A DNA stretch of 64,000 nt from Granulicella sp. 5B5 (lineage in GTDB: Bacteria; Acidobacteriota; Terriglobia; Terriglobales; Acidobacteriaceae), in NCBI RefSeq assembly GCF_014083945.1, contig NZ_CP046444.1:2294001-2358000 (forward strand). Reading direction: 5' to 3'. A program made the translations under genes and the position numbers. Shown one piece after another: positions 23,420-32,513 of this stretch. Numbering within the stretch: the stretch's first letter is position 1; every line of letters begins with the position of its first letter. The notes beneath the pieces were generated by a model. It had not been told where the DNA came from. It did not search any database and saw only the letters and a program-made list of their open reading frames with translations.

Positions 23420-24448
23420 TCAGTATATGTGGCCGAGGATGGGGTGTGGCTCGTAGGGCTCTTCGAGGCGCTTGATCTCGTCCGGGGTGAGCTTGAGCTC
23501 GAGTGCGGTTAGGGCGTCCTCCAACTGATAGAGCTTGCTGGCGCCGATAATGGGCGCGGAGACGACGGGCTTGGCGAGCATCCAGGCGAGGGCGACCTGC
23601 GCGGGCTTGGCGTGGCGCTCGGCGGCGATCTCGATGAGGCGGTCGACGACGGTGAAGTCGGAGTCGCGGTAGTAGAGGCTGTGGGCGAAGTCGTCGGTCT
23701 TGGCGCGCACGGTCTCGGATTTGCCGTCGCTGCGTTTGCGCGAACCGGTGAGGAAGCCGCGGGCGAGCGGCGACCATGGGATGCAGCCGACTTTCTGGTC
23801 GAGGCAGAGCGGGATCATCTCTCGCTCTTCTTCGCGGTAGACGAGGTTGTAATGGTTCTGCATCGTCACAAAGCGAGACAGCCGGTTTGTTGCCTGAAAG
23901 TTGAGGAGCTTGAGGAACTGCCAGGCGTACATACTGCTGGCGCCGAGGTAGAGGGCCTTGCCGGCCTTGACGACGTCGTGAAGAGCCTCGCAGGTTTCCT
24001 CGATGGGGGTGTTGGGGTCGAAGCGGTGGATCTGGTAGAGGTCGACGTAGTCGACGCCGAGGCGCTTGAGCGAGGCGTCGATGGAGGCCATGATGTGCTT
24101 GCGCGAGAGGCCTTGGTCGTTGGGCGCGGACGACATGGGGTTGAAGACCTTGGTCGCAATGACGAGCTCTTCGCGGCGTGGCTGGAACTCGCGGAGGAGC
24201 TTGCCGGTGAGGACCTCGCTCTCGCCGACGGAGTACATGTCAGCGGTGTCGAAGAAGTTGATGCCGGCTTCGATGGCGCGCTGGATGATGGGGCGGGTCT
24301 CGTCCTCTTCGAGGACCCACTCGCGCCATTTTTTGCTGCCGTAGGTCATCATGCCGAGGCAGATAGGCGAGACCTTCATGCCGGTGTGGCCGAGGCGGAC
24401 GGTGTGTATGGGGGCGGGGACGACGGGCGCAGTCGGTGCAGAGCTCAT
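23420..24448 (-). CDS. Aldo/keto reductase
   Basis: 342-residue NADP-dependent oxidoreductase with a TIM barrel. RLGHTGMKVSPICLGMMTYG begins the fold. The tetrad is visible: Asp in FFDTADMYSVGESE (with the Tyr of MYS), Lys in VIATKVF and His in DLYQIHRFDPNTPIEET. SPLARGFLTGS and the NADP-binding PIIGASKLYQLEDAL follow. It resembles the YajO/tas-like group acting on sugars or small aldehydes; the substrate is not determinable. It lies just beyond the GH3 gene, separated by a terminator-like hairpin. Confidence 0.9.
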   Translation of the reverse strand: MSSAPTAPVVPAPIHTVRLGHTGMKVSPICLGMMTYGSKKWREWVLEEDETRPIIQRAIEAGINFFDTADMYSVGESEVLTGKLLREFQPRREELVIATKVFNPMSSAPNDQGLSRKHIMASIDASLKRLGVDYVDLYQIHRFDPNTPIEETCEALHDVVKAGKALYLGASSMYAWQFLKLLNFQATNRLSRFVTMQNHYNLVYREEEREMIPLCLDQKVGCIPWSPLARGFLTGSRKRSDGKSETVRAKTDDFAHSLYYRDSDFTVVDRLIEIAAERHAKPAQVALAWMLAKPVVSAPIIGASKLYQLEDALTALELKLTPDEIKRLEEPYEPHPILGHIY

Positions 24449-24533
24449 AGATTAGATTGGACGCGCGCGGGGCGGTTGAGGTTCAGGATAGAGGATGCAC
24501 GCCTGGAGCTGGCCGCAATGCGGCACACGCAGG

Positions 24534-24571
24534 AAGGCCCCGCTCCCGGTAAAGCGGAGGGACGGGGCCTT
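24534..24571. terminator. Hairpin downstream of the GH3 gene
   Basis: AAGGCCCCG pairs with CGGGGCCTT, with an inner CTCC/GGAG pairing. It lies just after the stop of the minus-strand GH3 gene. No long T run, so termination strength is uncertain. Confidence 0.6.
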
Positions 24572-24577
24572 CGTAGG

Positions 24578-27277
24578 TTACTGTTGCGGTCCGGCGGAGA
24601 GACGGAGGTCGCGCGAGGAGGAGCCGACGCTGACCTTGGCCGTGCCGGCGCGCTGCCAGGAGCTCGTGGCGGTGGACCAGTACTCGAGTGAGCGGGCGGC
24701 GACGTGCAGGATGACGGTCTTCGATTCGCCGGGCGCGAGCGAGACGCGGACGAAGGCGGCGAGTTTACGAGGAGCGAACTGCGCACCTGCGGGCGGTTTT
24801 TGGGGGGCGCCGAGGTAGACCTGTGGGACTTCGTCGCCGGCAACCTTGCCGGTGTTGCGCAGGGTGACGGTGACGTCGAGGCCGTGGCTGGCGCTGGGCT
24901 CAACCTTCAGGCCGGAGTAGGCGAAGGTGGTGTAGGAGAGGCCGTAGCCGAAGGGAAAGAGCGGCTGGATGTGTTGCGCGTCGAACCAGCGGTAGCCGAT
25001 GTCGACGCCTTCGGAGAAGGTGGTCTTGCCGTCGACGCCTTTGGCGGAGCGCTCAGGGTGAGCTGGGTCGGTGGCAGGGTAGTCTTCGAGGCGCGTGGCC
25101 CAGGTGACGGGTAGGCGACCTGCGGGGTCTGCTTTACCGAGCAGTACATTTGCCGTGGACCAGCCGCCTTCGTCTCCGGGCCACCACATTTCGAGCACGG
25201 CTTTGACCTTGTAGAGCCAGGGCATCGCGACGGGCTGGCTGGTGTTGAGGACGACGATAGTGTTGGGATTGACGGCGGCGACCTCCTCGACGAGCTTGTC
25301 CTGATCGCCGGGGAGGTGGAAGGCGGGCTTGCCGCGCGTCCAGACGAAGACGACGGCGGTGTGCGCGTGGCGGGCGGCGTCGATGGCTTGCTGGTGCGCG
25401 GCGGTGCGGGCTTCGGGAGTCATCCAGTTCAGGCGGATCTGTTCGGGATGGTTGGAGGTGTCGCCGGTGGAGGTGACCTCGATGGTGTGCGGGCCGGCGG
25501 TGAGCTGGATGGCGCGGCGGACGTTGTCGAGGCCGTCGGTGGTGGGGAGGACGTTGTCCTGGGTAGGGTGCTGGATATCGCCGTGGACCGCGCCCTTGGT
25601 GGCGCCGGTGCGCCCGAGTTCCTTGCCGTCGACCGAGAGCACGCCGCGTGCGCCGAGGACCTGTAGATAGAGCCAGTAGTCACCCGCGGTGGGTACGGTG
25701 AGCGTGCCGTGCCACGTCGCTTCTGTATTGGGCGAAAGAGACTTGCCGTTCTTTGCGGTGAAGTCGAGCGTGGCGTCGGTGGTGGTCTTGCTGCCGACGG
25801 TACGCGCGAGGCCGGGCTTGCCGCCGTGCGAGAGCATGGCGGCGGGGATGGGGGCGCCCGTCATGTCGTCATTGACGGCAAAGGCGATTTTGGCTGTGGG
25901 GTCGAGTTTGCGGAGGGCTTCGAGCGGGCCAACCTGGCGGGAGGTGAGGCCGCCGGAGCGCTCGCCGAAGGTGCCGATGGCGTCGACCTGGCCGGCGGTG
26001 GGGCCGATGAGTGCGAGCGAGTCGAGGTCCGCGTGGCGAAGGGGGAGCGTTGCGTCGTCGTTTTTGAGCAATACGGCGGCGTCTTCGGCGGTCTTGCGGA
26101 TGACGGCGGCGTTCTCTTCGATGTCCTGCGGGGTGATGTTGTGTTTCTGCTTGCCATCGAGGTAGCCGAAGCGGTCCATTTCGTAGAGCACGCGGCGGGC
26201 GGCGGCGTTGACGGTGGCTTCGGTGACGGTGCCGTTTTTAATGGCTTCGCCGAGCGAGGTGTGGTCGTTGTCGCGGGGGAAGGCGTTCAGGTCCATAGTG
26301 GCTTGATTGGGTTCTTCAGGGATGGTGCCGCCCAACATGCCGGCGAGGGCGGCCACATTGGGCTTGGTGATCTCGCTATTGAGGGGCTTGGTGGCGTAGA
26401 AGGTGTTCATCATGCCGGCAAAGGGGCTGTCGGGCGGCGGCAGGCCGGGCATCTCCATGTCGAGGCCCTGGTTGATGAAGAGTGCGCTGTGCACGGCGCC
26501 CCAGTCGGAGGTGACGAAGCCCTTGAAGCCGAGCTGGCCTTTGAGGATGGTCTTGAGGGTGTCCGGGTTGCCGCAGGCGAAGGGGCCGTTGAGGCGGTTG
26601 TAGGAGCACATGATGGACGAGACGCCGGCGCGGACGGCCTCGTCGAAGGGCGCAGCGTAGACCTCATGCAGGGTCTGCGGGTCGATGAAGACGTTGTAGG
26701 CGTCGGTGTCGTAACCGACGTAGTGTTTGGCCTGGGCCATGACGTCCTGCGCCTGCGCGCCACGGATCTCGGCGGCGCCCATCTGGCCGGTGAGGTAGGG
26801 GTCTTCGCCGAAGGTGTTGTAACCGCGCGCGAAGGTGATGTCGCGGTCAATGTTGATGAAGGGTTGAAGAACGACGTCGATGCCGAGCGAGCGGGCTTCG
26901 CGGCCGATCACTTCGCCATTGGCCTGCGCGTCCTTGACGGAGAAGGTGGCGGCGACGCCCATGGTGGCGGTCTCGGCCTGCGCGGGCACGCGGGTGAGCA
27001 GGCCCGGAGGCCCGTCGGCGAAGCGCAGCGATGGAACATGCAGGCGCGGGACGCCGGGCAGATAGCCGGCCTGGCCCTGGTAAACGCTGGGGTCTTCGAC
27101 GCCTCCGCGGATGAGATTGACCTTCTCTTCGAGGGTCATCTGCTGCAAGAGCTTATCGATGCGGGCTTCGTTGGCGTGTTCGGGCGGCACGGCCTGCGCG
27201 TGGGCAAGACCGGCAGCAAGCGTGAGAGACAGGCCGCAGAGGCTGGCGGCAAGGAAGCGGGGCGATAACAAGGACAT
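24578..27277 (-). CDS. GH3 beta-glucosidase with PA14 domain
   Basis: Secreted hydrolase of beta-linked glucosides, 899 residues. Signal peptide MSLLSPRFLAASLCGLSLTLA... ends near AHA. The GH3 N-domain shows EEKVNLIRGG, RFADGPPGLL, ARGYNTFGEDPYLTGQMG and AKHYVGYDTD; the nucleophile Asp is in GFVTSDWGAVHS. The C-domain begins after RRVLYEMDRFGYLDG. A PA14 insert (about residues 500-660) contains YWLYLQVLGARGVLSVDGKELG, and the fibronectin-III-like end has HPLFPFGYGLSYTTFAYSG-type sequence. GGAG sits seven bases before ATG 27277. This domain order is typical of plant-polymer degraders among acidobacteria. Confidence 0.92.
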   Translation of the reverse strand: MSLLSPRFLAASLCGLSLTLAAGLAHAQAVPPEHANEARIDKLLQQMTLEEKVNLIRGGVEDPSVYQGQAGYLPGVPRLHVPSLRFADGPPGLLTRVPAQAETATMGVAATFSVKDAQANGEVIGREARSLGIDVVLQPFINIDRDITFARGYNTFGEDPYLTGQMGAAEIRGAQAQDVMAQAKHYVGYDTDAYNVFIDPQTLHEVYAAPFDEAVRAGVSSIMCSYNRLNGPFACGNPDTLKTILKGQLGFKGFVTSDWGAVHSALFINQGLDMEMPGLPPPDSPFAGMMNTFYATKPLNSEITKPNVAALAGMLGGTIPEEPNQATMDLNAFPRDNDHTSLGEAIKNGTVTEATVNAAARRVLYEMDRFGYLDGKQKHNITPQDIEENAAVIRKTAEDAAVLLKNDDATLPLRHADLDSLALIGPTAGQVDAIGTFGERSGGLTSRQVGPLEALRKLDPTAKIAFAVNDDMTGAPIPAAMLSHGGKPGLARTVGSKTTTDATLDFTAKNGKSLSPNTEATWHGTLTVPTAGDYWLYLQVLGARGVLSVDGKELGRTGATKGAVHGDIQHPTQDNVLPTTDGLDNVRRAIQLTAGPHTIEVTSTGDTSNHPEQIRLNWMTPEARTAAHQQAIDAARHAHTAVVFVWTRGKPAFHLPGDQDKLVEEVAAVNPNTIVVLNTSQPVAMPWLYKVKAVLEMWWPGDEGGWSTANVLLGKADPAGRLPVTWATRLEDYPATDPAHPERSAKGVDGKTTFSEGVDIGYRWFDAQHIQPLFPFGYGLSYTTFAYSGLKVEPSASHGLDVTVTLRNTGKVAGDEVPQVYLGAPQKPPAGAQFAPRKLAAFVRVSLAPGESKTVILHVAARSLEYWSTATSSWQRAGTAKVSVGSSSRDLRLSAGPQQ

Positions 27278-27556
27278 GAAAGCTCTCCTATTGTCCTGAA
27301 CGGGGCGCGTTGGTGCGCTGTTCGTTTGACGACACGTCATGCTAGAGCATGAAGGCAAACGTTGTCTTGAAGAAGAGGAGAATGGGCGCAAGAGAGCTGA
27401 CTAGGCCGTTTGTGCGGGGCTGGGTTGTGGTGGTTTAACTTGCCTGACCGGAGAAACTATTTGATCCGTCACGCCAGAGGCATTTTCCCTGTACACTCGG
27501 ACTCTTCCACCAAAACGGTAATTTTACTGTTGCAGGTGGCTGCACTACGAGGTCTT

Positions 27557-27742
27557 ATGCGCTCTGAGGTTATTTTTCGTGCAAGCGAAGCTATCGGCAA
27601 TCGCTACAAACTCTGTCAAACGGTCGCCAAGGCCACACGCCGTCTGCATATCGGGACGCAGGAGATGACCCACACCATCAATAACGCTTTCGTGAGAATC
27701 GCTGCTGGCGCAAACCAGCCGCCGGTGCCCGAAGCTGTCTAG
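27557..27742 (+). CDS. Small basic protein resembling RNA polymerase omega
   Basis: 61 residues: MRSEVIFRASEAIGNRYKLC, then QTVAKATRRLHIGTQEMTHT and a short NNAFVRIAAG end. The order 'nRYkLCqtvakatRrlH' followed by a helix resembles the core of the omega subunit (NRFeLvlvAakRArql). The usual ValThrValGluAsp start and acidic tail of RpoZ are missing. It could be an omega paralog or an unrelated small protein. GAGG lies four bases before ATG 27557; the frame is open further upstream to 27410 but that part looks non-coding. Recognition is tentative. Confidence 0.5.
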   Translation: MRSEVIFRASEAIGNRYKLCQTVAKATRRLHIGTQEMTHTINNAFVRIAAGANQPPVPEAV

Positions 27743-27831
27743 TGGTGTGCGGGAGGCAAACGATCTTCTGAAATACATGAGGAGCTTGAGTAATAGAAGT
27801 AGCCAGGCCTTTTGTGGAAACGGATCGCGAG

Positions 27832-28266
27832 CTACTTCTGCCGGAGTCCGGACCAGCTCTCGCTGACGAGAATGCTGTTGCCGGGGTTCCGGGGGTCGTA
27901 GCGGACCTGGATAGGCTGATCGATGCGGAAGCCGAGGACGCGGTCGGCGAGGTGGGAGACGTCCTGCGCACAGTTGTAGGTGACGCCGGCAAGGCGGTAG
28001 CTGTAGACCAGCACCTCCGGCGTGGGTGAGAAGGAGTCCTCGCCATTAAGGGTGCGGGCGTCTACGATGACACCGTCACAGATGCGTCCCATGATGGCGA
28101 CCCGCTCGCGGCGATAGTGCTCGATCTCTTCGGCCGTGGGTCTGCGCCAGCGGATGAACAGCCACACCAGCAGACCCAGCACAAGGACGCTCAGTAGAAC
28201 CGCGGCGATGAGGCGTGGGTCTCGGTCGTGCAATAGCTGCTTAAGATGGTCTACGGTCGAGGTCAC
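27832..28266 (-). CDS. DUF3592-like single-span membrane protein
   Basis: 144 residues if started at GTG 28266. One transmembrane segment (LIAAVLLSVLVLGLLVWLFI) is followed by a soluble part: DGVIVDARTLNGEDSFSPTPEVLVYSYRLAGVTYNCAQDV and IQVRYDPRNPGNSILVSESW. The last block is the DUF3592 pattern ('v.YdP.nP..s'). Function unknown. The same frame runs on upstream opposite hslV, but that part has no protein-like character. Divergent from hslV. Confidence 0.65.
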   Translation of the reverse strand: MTSTVDHLKQLLHDRDPRLIAAVLLSVLVLGLLVWLFIRWRRPTAEEIEHYRRERVAIMGRICDGVIVDARTLNGEDSFSPTPEVLVYSYRLAGVTYNCAQDVSHLADRVLGFRIDQPIQVRYDPRNPGNSILVSESWSGLRQK

Positions 28267-28384
28267 GGAGATGGTGCCCCTAGAATAGCGCAGAGTGCGT
28301 AACGGTCTATGAAACGGGGGTGAGGGTGAGCCTCGCGTGGTTCCGGGCCGGCTGCGAAGGCTATACTGCGCTTTGCGAGGAAAG

Positions 28385-28987
28385 ATGAAAGCAACCGAAC
28401 ACAAGGGCGGACACCCGCTCGATTTAGGCGAAGGCCGCCGGGTGCGGTCGACGACGGTGATCTGCGTGCGCCGCGGCAATAGCGTGGTGATGGCGGCGGA
28501 CGGGCAGGTGACGCTGGGGTCGACGGTGATGAAGCACTCCGCCAAGAAGCTGCGGCGGCTGTACAACGAGAAGATTCTGGCGGGGTTTGCGGGGTCTACA
28601 GCGGATGCGTTCAGTTTGTTCACGCGGTTCGAAGCCAAGCTGGAGCAGTATGGTGGCAATCTCGGGCGCAGCGCGGTGGAACTGGCGAAAGAGTGGCGGA
28701 CGGACAAGCTGCTGCGGCAGCTGCAGGCGCTGCTGATCGTGGCCGATACGAAGCAGATGTTTCTGCTGTCGGGCGACGGCGACGTGATCGAGCCGGACCC
28801 GGTGGCGGACGGTATTATCGCGACAATCGGCTCGGGCGGCAGCTTTGCGCAGGCCGCCGCGACCGCGCTGATGGAGAACACGCAGATGACCGCGCGCGAG
28901 ATCGTGGAGAAGAGCATGAAGATCGCCGCGGAGATCTGTATCTATTCGAATGAGAGTGTCACGATTGAAGAGTTGAGGGCGGAGTAG
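28385..28987 (+). CDS. hslV: ATP-dependent protease peptidase subunit HslV
   Basis: Threonine protease of the HslUV (ClpQY) cytosolic protease. [72 protein letters not shown] and the conserved IGSGG motif identify it. The catalytic threonine should be Thr23: about 22 residues precede the point where E. coli HslV starts (MTT...). A propeptide must be removed, unless translation starts at the GTG three codons before Thr23. GAGGAAAG lies directly before ATG 28385. The stop abuts the hslU start, so the two are co-expressed. Confidence 0.95.
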   Translation: MKATEHKGGHPLDLGEGRRVRSTTVICVRRGNSVVMAADGQVTLGSTVMKHSAKKLRRLYNEKILAGFAGSTADAFSLFTRFEAKLEQYGGNLGRSAVELAKEWRTDKLLRQLQALLIVADTKQMFLLSGDGDVIEPDPVADGIIATIGSGGSFAQAAATALMENTQMTAREIVEKSMKIAAEICIYSNESVTIEELRAE

Positions 28988-30619
28988 ATGGCGATTTATC
29001 TGCCGGGAACGGCTGAGGATCAGGCGCTGGCGTTGGAGGAGATGACGCCGCGCCAGATTGTGGCGGAGCTCGATAAATATGTCGTGGGGCAGGCTGCTGC
29101 GAAGCGGGCCGTGGCCATTGCGCTGCGCAACCGCACGCGGCGGCAACGGCTGCCGCCGGAGATGGCCGAAGAGATCATGCCGAAGAACATCCTGATGATC
29201 GGATCGACCGGCGTGGGCAAAACGGAGATCGCGCGCAGGCTGGCGAAGCTGACGAACTCGCCGTTCCTGAAGGTGGAGGCGTCGAAGTTTACCGAGGTCG
29301 GCTACGTGGGGCGCGATGTCGAGAGCATGGTGCGCGACCTGGTGGAGATCGCCATCGACATGGTGCGCGAGGAGAAGCTCGAAGAGGTGGAGGACCGCGC
29401 GGAGTTTGCAGCCGAAGAGAAGCTGATTGAGCTGCTGTTGCAGGGTGGAGGTGCGCAGGTCGCCTTAGCCGACGAACAAGCTGTCAGCGAAGATGGAGTG
29501 CCGCAGGTTATAGATGCTGCGAAGGTCCTAGAGCTCGTGCCGGAGGCGGAGAAGGTGGTGTCGATTGATGCCGCTCCGAAGGCGGCGAGCGAGGCGGAAC
29601 GGCAGCGTGAGCGCGAGCGGCTGCTACAGCAGTTTCGCGAAGGCAAGCTGGACGACCGCATGGTGGAGCTGGAGATGCGCGACCGCAGCCAGCCGCAGGT
29701 GGAGATCATCAGCAATATACCCGAGGACCTGGATGCTGGCGGACCGAAAGACACTGGCGGGGCTCGGGAGCCGGGCAGTGGCAAGGATGTTGAGGGCATC
29801 CGGGAGATGCTGGCCGGGATGTTCGGGCAGCGCACGCGGCGCAGGACGATGAAGGTCGCCGATGCGTTCGACTACCTAGTGCAGGAGGAAGAGGGCCGCC
29901 TGCTGGACATGGAACAGGTGACGCGCGTGGCGGTGGAGCGCGTGGAGGAGTCTGGGATTGTGTTTCTCGACGAGATCGACAAGATCGCCGGCCGCGAGGG
30001 TGGGCATGGGCCGGACATCAGCCGCGAGGGCGTGCAGCGCGATATCCTGCCGATCGTGGAAGGCACGACGGTCAGCACAAAGTATGGTTTTGTGGCGACC
30101 GATCACATTCTGTTTATCGCGGCGGGCGCGTTCCATGTGTCGAAGCCGAGCGACCTGATCCCCGAGCTGCAGGGGCGGTTCCCGATCCGCGTGGAGCTGA
30201 AGGCGTTGACGGTGGAGGACTTTCTGCGCATCCTGACGGAGCCGCGCGCGAGCCTGATGAAGCAGTCGGTGGCGCTGCTGGAGACGGAAGGGCTGACGCT
30301 GGAGTTTGCTCCGGAGGCTCTGGAAGAGATGGCGCGGTTTGCGTTTGAGGTGAACGAGTCGACGGAGAACATCGGCGCGCGGCGGCTGCACACCATCATG
30401 GAGCGCGTGCTGGATGAGATCAGCTTCGAGGCACCGGACATCGCGAAGGCCGCCGATGAAGGGCGTTTTCCGCCGGAGCTGCCACCGGTGGTGATGCGCG
30501 ACGTGGATAAGGCCGGCGAGCGCGTGGTGCAGAAAGTTATTGTGGTTGACCGCGCGTATGTACAGAAGCAGGTCGCCAGCATCGTGAAGAACCAGGACCT
30601 GAGCCGGTACATTTTGTAG
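28988..30619 (+). CDS. hslU: ATP-dependent protease ATPase subunit HslU
   Basis: AAA+ unfoldase that feeds HslV. MTPRQIVAELDKYVVGQAAAKRAVAIALRNR is the family start. Walker A is ILMIGSTGVGKTEIARRLA (about residue 73) and Walker B VFLDEIDKIAGR (about residue 323). SDLIPELQGRFPIRVELKAL and NESTENIGARRLHTIMERVLDEISFEAPD are sensor-2 and C-terminal motifs, and YVQKQVASIVKNQDLSRYIL is the C-terminal tail that docks into HslV. At 543 residues it is about 100 longer than E. coli HslU; the extra sequence lies in the intermediate domain (roughly residues 150-290). It starts on the base after the hslV stop. Confidence 0.95.
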   Translation: MAIYLPGTAEDQALALEEMTPRQIVAELDKYVVGQAAAKRAVAIALRNRTRRQRLPPEMAEEIMPKNILMIGSTGVGKTEIARRLAKLTNSPFLKVEASKFTEVGYVGRDVESMVRDLVEIAIDMVREEKLEEVEDRAEFAAEEKLIELLLQGGGAQVALADEQAVSEDGVPQVIDAAKVLELVPEAEKVVSIDAAPKAASEAERQRERERLLQQFREGKLDDRMVELEMRDRSQPQVEIISNIPEDLDAGGPKDTGGAREPGSGKDVEGIREMLAGMFGQRTRRRTMKVADAFDYLVQEEEGRLLDMEQVTRVAVERVEESGIVFLDEIDKIAGREGGHGPDISREGVQRDILPIVEGTTVSTKYGFVATDHILFIAAGAFHVSKPSDLIPELQGRFPIRVELKALTVEDFLRILTEPRASLMKQSVALLETEGLTLEFAPEALEEMARFAFEVNESTENIGARRLHTIMERVLDEISFEAPDIAKAADEGRFPPELPPVVMRDVDKAGERVVQKVIVVDRAYVQKQVASIVKNQDLSRYIL

Positions 30620-30637
30620 CAGTGTGTTGAGGTGCGG

Positions 30638-32218
30638 GTGAGCGAGAGCATCGAGCGGGTGCAGGAGCGCGTGTGGGAGTGGCTGGGGTCGCCGCGGGCG
30701 CTGCGCTGGGCGCGGTGGCTGGTGGTGGCGCTGAGTGCGCTGTTTGTGGGGCTGTTTCTGTGGGCCGCGGTGAAGCGGATGCTGTATCCGTTTGAGGTGG
30801 AGTGGATCGAGAGCGGAATGCTCGTGTCGGTGCTGCGGATTGTGCATGGGCAGGGGCTGTATGTCGCGCCGACGCTGGGCTATGTGCCGTACCTCTACAC
30901 GCCGCTGTATCTGTATGTGGCCGCTGGCGTGACGAAGGTCGTTGGCGTGGCGGGGCATGGGGCTTTGTACGGTTATGGTGCGCTGAGGCTGGTGTCGACC
31001 GTGGCGTCGCTGGCGAGCGCGGTGGTGATCTATGCGCTGGTGAAGCTGGAGACCGAGCGGCGTGTGGCCGCGATCGCAGCCGCAGGCTTGTACATGGCCT
31101 GCTATGCGGTGGTGGGTGGGTTTTATGACATCGGTCGCGTGGACGCATTGTTTGTGCTGCTGCTGCTTGTAGCGCTGTGGTTGCAGCGCAAGGGGTATCC
31201 GGTTGTAGCCGCGCTGGTGTGGGTGTTGGCGTTCCAGACAAAGCAGACGGTGCTGCCGCTGGCGGTGCTGATCCTGCTGGCAGAGTGGCGCAGGCCGCGG
31301 CGGATGATTGTGGCGATTGCGACGTTTCTGTTCGTTACGGCCGCCAGTGTGGTGTGGCTGAACCATGCGACTGGCGGCTGGTATGGCTTCTACATCTTTG
31401 GTGTGGCGCGTGGGCTGCCGCTGGTGCTGCGGCAGGCGGTGCTGTATGTGCCGTTGATGGTGCTGGGGCCGATGGCTGCTGCATGGGCGACGATTGCCAC
31501 CGCGCTGGTGATGACGCGCGCGTGGCGGCAGCAGGCGATGTTTTATCTGTTCGTGTCGGTCGCGCTGCTGGGCGGAGTTTGGTTTGTGGAGGCGCACAAG
31601 GGGGCGTCGGGCAATTCGCTGATGCCGGTGTATGCGTGGACGGCTGTGCTGTTTGGCGTTGCGCTGGCGCGGCTGCTGGAGTTCGCCGAAGAGCGCAGCA
31701 CACCACGGCTGGCTCTGGCTGTGCTGCTGGCTGCAGCAGTGCAGCTCGGGGCGATGATTTATAACCCGGGCAGGTTTGTGCCGCCGCAGGATGCGGTGGA
31801 GCGCTCGCAGCAGTTTGTGGAGCGGCTCCGCGCGCTGCCGGGCGATGTGTATGTGCTGAACCACAGCTACGATGCCGTGCTCGCGGGCAAGGAGCCGCAC
31901 GCTGAGGGCGAGGCGCTGGGTGCGGTGCTCGATGCGAAGCTTGGGAAGACGAGCGAAGACCTGCGGGCGCAGCTGGATGCGGCGATGGCGCAGCACCGCT
32001 ACTCCGTAGTGGTGGTGGACGCGCTGGAGACGAAGGACACGGGCTGGGGATTTGAGCGCGAGTATCCGCTGGAAATCTCGGTGGGGCTGTCGAACTACCG
32101 GTATTTGACGTCGCAGCCGCAGTGGTTTCTGCTACCGTGCGATGCGAACGCCAGGACGATAAAGCTTGTGACGCGCGAGGACAGTGTGGAGTCGCGCACG
32201 GGGTGTGTAGTCCCGTAG
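30638..32218 (+). CDS. Polytopic membrane protein, probable ArnT/GT39-like glycosyltransferase
   Basis: About 526 residues. Around ten to twelve hydrophobic spans fill residues 25-400, followed by a soluble C-terminal part. The first periplasmic loop has PFEVEWIESGMLVSVLRIVHGQGLY, with acidic residues after helix 1 as in lipid-linked-sugar GT-C enzymes, and YVPYLYTPLYLYVAAGV. FYDIGRVDALFVLLLL and FQTKQTVLPLAVLILLAEW are family-like. The role is inferred from topology; no motif proves the donor. I chose GTG 30638 because GAGG ends five bases before it. It follows hslU closely and may be read through from that operon. Confidence 0.65.
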   Translation: MSESIERVQERVWEWLGSPRALRWARWLVVALSALFVGLFLWAAVKRMLYPFEVEWIESGMLVSVLRIVHGQGLYVAPTLGYVPYLYTPLYLYVAAGVTKVVGVAGHGALYGYGALRLVSTVASLASAVVIYALVKLETERRVAAIAAAGLYMACYAVVGGFYDIGRVDALFVLLLLVALWLQRKGYPVVAALVWVLAFQTKQTVLPLAVLILLAEWRRPRRMIVAIATFLFVTAASVVWLNHATGGWYGFYIFGVARGLPLVLRQAVLYVPLMVLGPMAAAWATIATALVMTRAWRQQAMFYLFVSVALLGGVWFVEAHKGASGNSLMPVYAWTAVLFGVALARLLEFAEERSTPRLALAVLLAAAVQLGAMIYNPGRFVPPQDAVERSQQFVERLRALPGDVYVLNHSYDAVLAGKEPHAEGEALGAVLDAKLGKTSEDLRAQLDAAMAQHRYSVVVVDALETKDTGWGFEREYPLEISVGLSNYRYLTSQPQWFLLPCDANARTIKLVTREDSVESRTGCVVP

Positions 32219-32227
32219 GGAGAGGCC

Positions 32228-32261
32228 TTGAATACTTTAGGCTGTGGCACTTTAGTATTCA
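32228..32261 (+). promoter_or_regulatory. Promoter/operator of the restriction-modification controller operon
   Basis: TTGAAT (32228-32233) and TTTAGT (32251-32256), 17 bases apart, make a plausible sigma-70 promoter. Overlaid on it is an inverted pair, TGAATACT (32229-32236) and AGTATTCA (32254-32261), 17 bases apart. The same AGTATTCA precedes the methylase gene. This layout fits autoregulation by the XRE controller, but binding is not shown. Confidence 0.6.
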
Positions 32262-32279
32262 GGCGGTGAAGATGGTCGT

Positions 32280-32513
32280 GTGAGACCAAAGAAAAAATCG
32301 CTGGGCCTCGTGATTGTCTCGCTAAGGGAGCATGCCAAGCTATCTCAGGAGTTGTTGGCTGAGCGCGCAGGCGTACATCGAACATATATCAGTCAACTAG
32401 AACGTAATCTGAAATCGCCAACCGTAGAAACGCTAACAAAGATAGCTTTTGCTCTTGGCCACAAGGCGAGTCGTCTCCTTCAGCTTATGGAGGGAGATTT
32501 CGATGAGCTATAA
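32280..32513 (+). CDS. XRE-family regulator, probable restriction-modification controller (C protein)
   Basis: 77 residues, essentially one helix-turn-helix domain: VIVSLREHAKLSQELLAERA, then GVHRTYISQLERNLKSPTVE and TLTKIAFALGHKASRLLQLM. The size and the 'RTYISQLER..KSPT' pattern match C proteins of type II systems, which time restriction after methylation. GTG start, weak RBS. It overlaps the endonuclease start by 11 bases, so the two are translationally coupled, as is usual for C-R pairs. Base composition is visibly less GC-rich than the flanking genes. Confidence 0.8.
   Translation: MRPKKKSLGLVIVSLREHAKLSQELLAERAGVHRTYISQLERNLKSPTVETLTKIAFALGHKASRLLQLMEGDFDEL

Noticed and set aside
29876-31996. 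706-codon minus-strand open frame opposite hslU and the membrane protein gene
   Set aside because: Composition (His, Arg, Gln) and lack of any motif mark it as a shadow of two real genes.
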